Assembly: GCA_000328365.1 (NCBI GenBank)
Contig: KB301531.1
Span: 5,913-69,912 of the forward strand
DNA length: 64,000 nucleotides
Direction of reading: 5' to 3'
DNA from: Capitella teleta
Taxonomy: Eukaryota > Annelida > Polychaeta > Capitellidae
Position numbers and translations under genes: made by a program. The notes beneath the pieces are model-generated. The model searched no databases and had not been told where the DNA came from. It was given only the letters and a program-made list of their open reading frames with translations. Below are positions 60,467 through 64,000 of the stretch, piece by piece (within the stretch, counting starts at the first letter, position 1; every line of letters begins with the position of its first letter).

Positions 60467-64000
<3,534 letters not shown>

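Overview
The window is animal nuclear DNA: intron-bearing protein genes with GT..AG introns, AT-rich spacers, many microsatellites, tRNA-derived SINEs and DNA-transposon remnants. The gene content is metazoan (FEM1, a SOCS-box ankyrin protein, RIIAD1, a galaxin-like protein, a PAN/apple domain, a C-type lectin fold and carbohydrate sulfotransferase-like proteins). Many introns are only about 48-75 nt, which suggests a compact-intron marine invertebrate. A sponge or another early-branching animal would fit, but the species is not established from sequence alone.

Layout. 1-3.1 kb: decayed C-type lectin and a TA-flanked MITE. 3.3-7.5 kb (-): eight-exon GT49 glycosyltransferase. 8.4-10.6 kb (-): galaxin-like membrane protein. 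10.6-16 kb: spacer with a Tc1 relic and two large microsatellites. 16.1-16.9 kb (+): secreted or surface PAN-domain protein, 5' end not found. 17.7-19.4 kb (-): dihydrodiol-dehydrogenase-like oxidoreductase. 22.0-24.8 kb (-): RIIAD1. 25.9-27.9 kb (-): single-exon FEM1. 30.2-30.5 kb: SINE with perfect target duplications. 31.1-32.2 kb (+): small secreted-peptide gene with a TATA box. 32.7-34.1 kb: 70-bp satellite. 34.9-35.5 kb: Ty3/Gypsy fossil. 36.6-37.5 and 49.4-50.3 kb (+): two sulfotransferase-fold paralogues. Between them lie MITEs, foldback repeats, a 50-N assembly gap and simple repeats. 53.0-56.1 kb (+): an eleven-exon protein with two ubiquitin-like domains and a vWA domain. 56.7-58.4 kb (-): ankyrin/SOCS-box gene, and just upstream a short unrecognised gene. 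60.5 kb to the window end (-): geranylgeranyltransferase-I beta subunit.

The most striking observations are these. (1) The geranylgeranyltransferase-I beta gene encodes two complete beta domains fused in one reading frame. The first keeps the zinc ligands and the second has lost all three. (2) The two sulfotransferase paralogues are strongly diverged, but share a 264-bp segment at their 3' ends with one mismatch, the signature of recent gene conversion. Both lack the canonical PAPS 5'-phosphosulfate loop. (3) The Ubl-Ubl-vWA protein has an unusual architecture. (4) A small secreted peptide of unknown family sits behind a strong core promoter. The genes do not form an obvious pathway. Two encode substrate receptors of cullin-RING ubiquitin ligases (FEM1, SOCS-box), and several act in the secretory pathway (GT49, sulfotransferase-like, galaxin-like).
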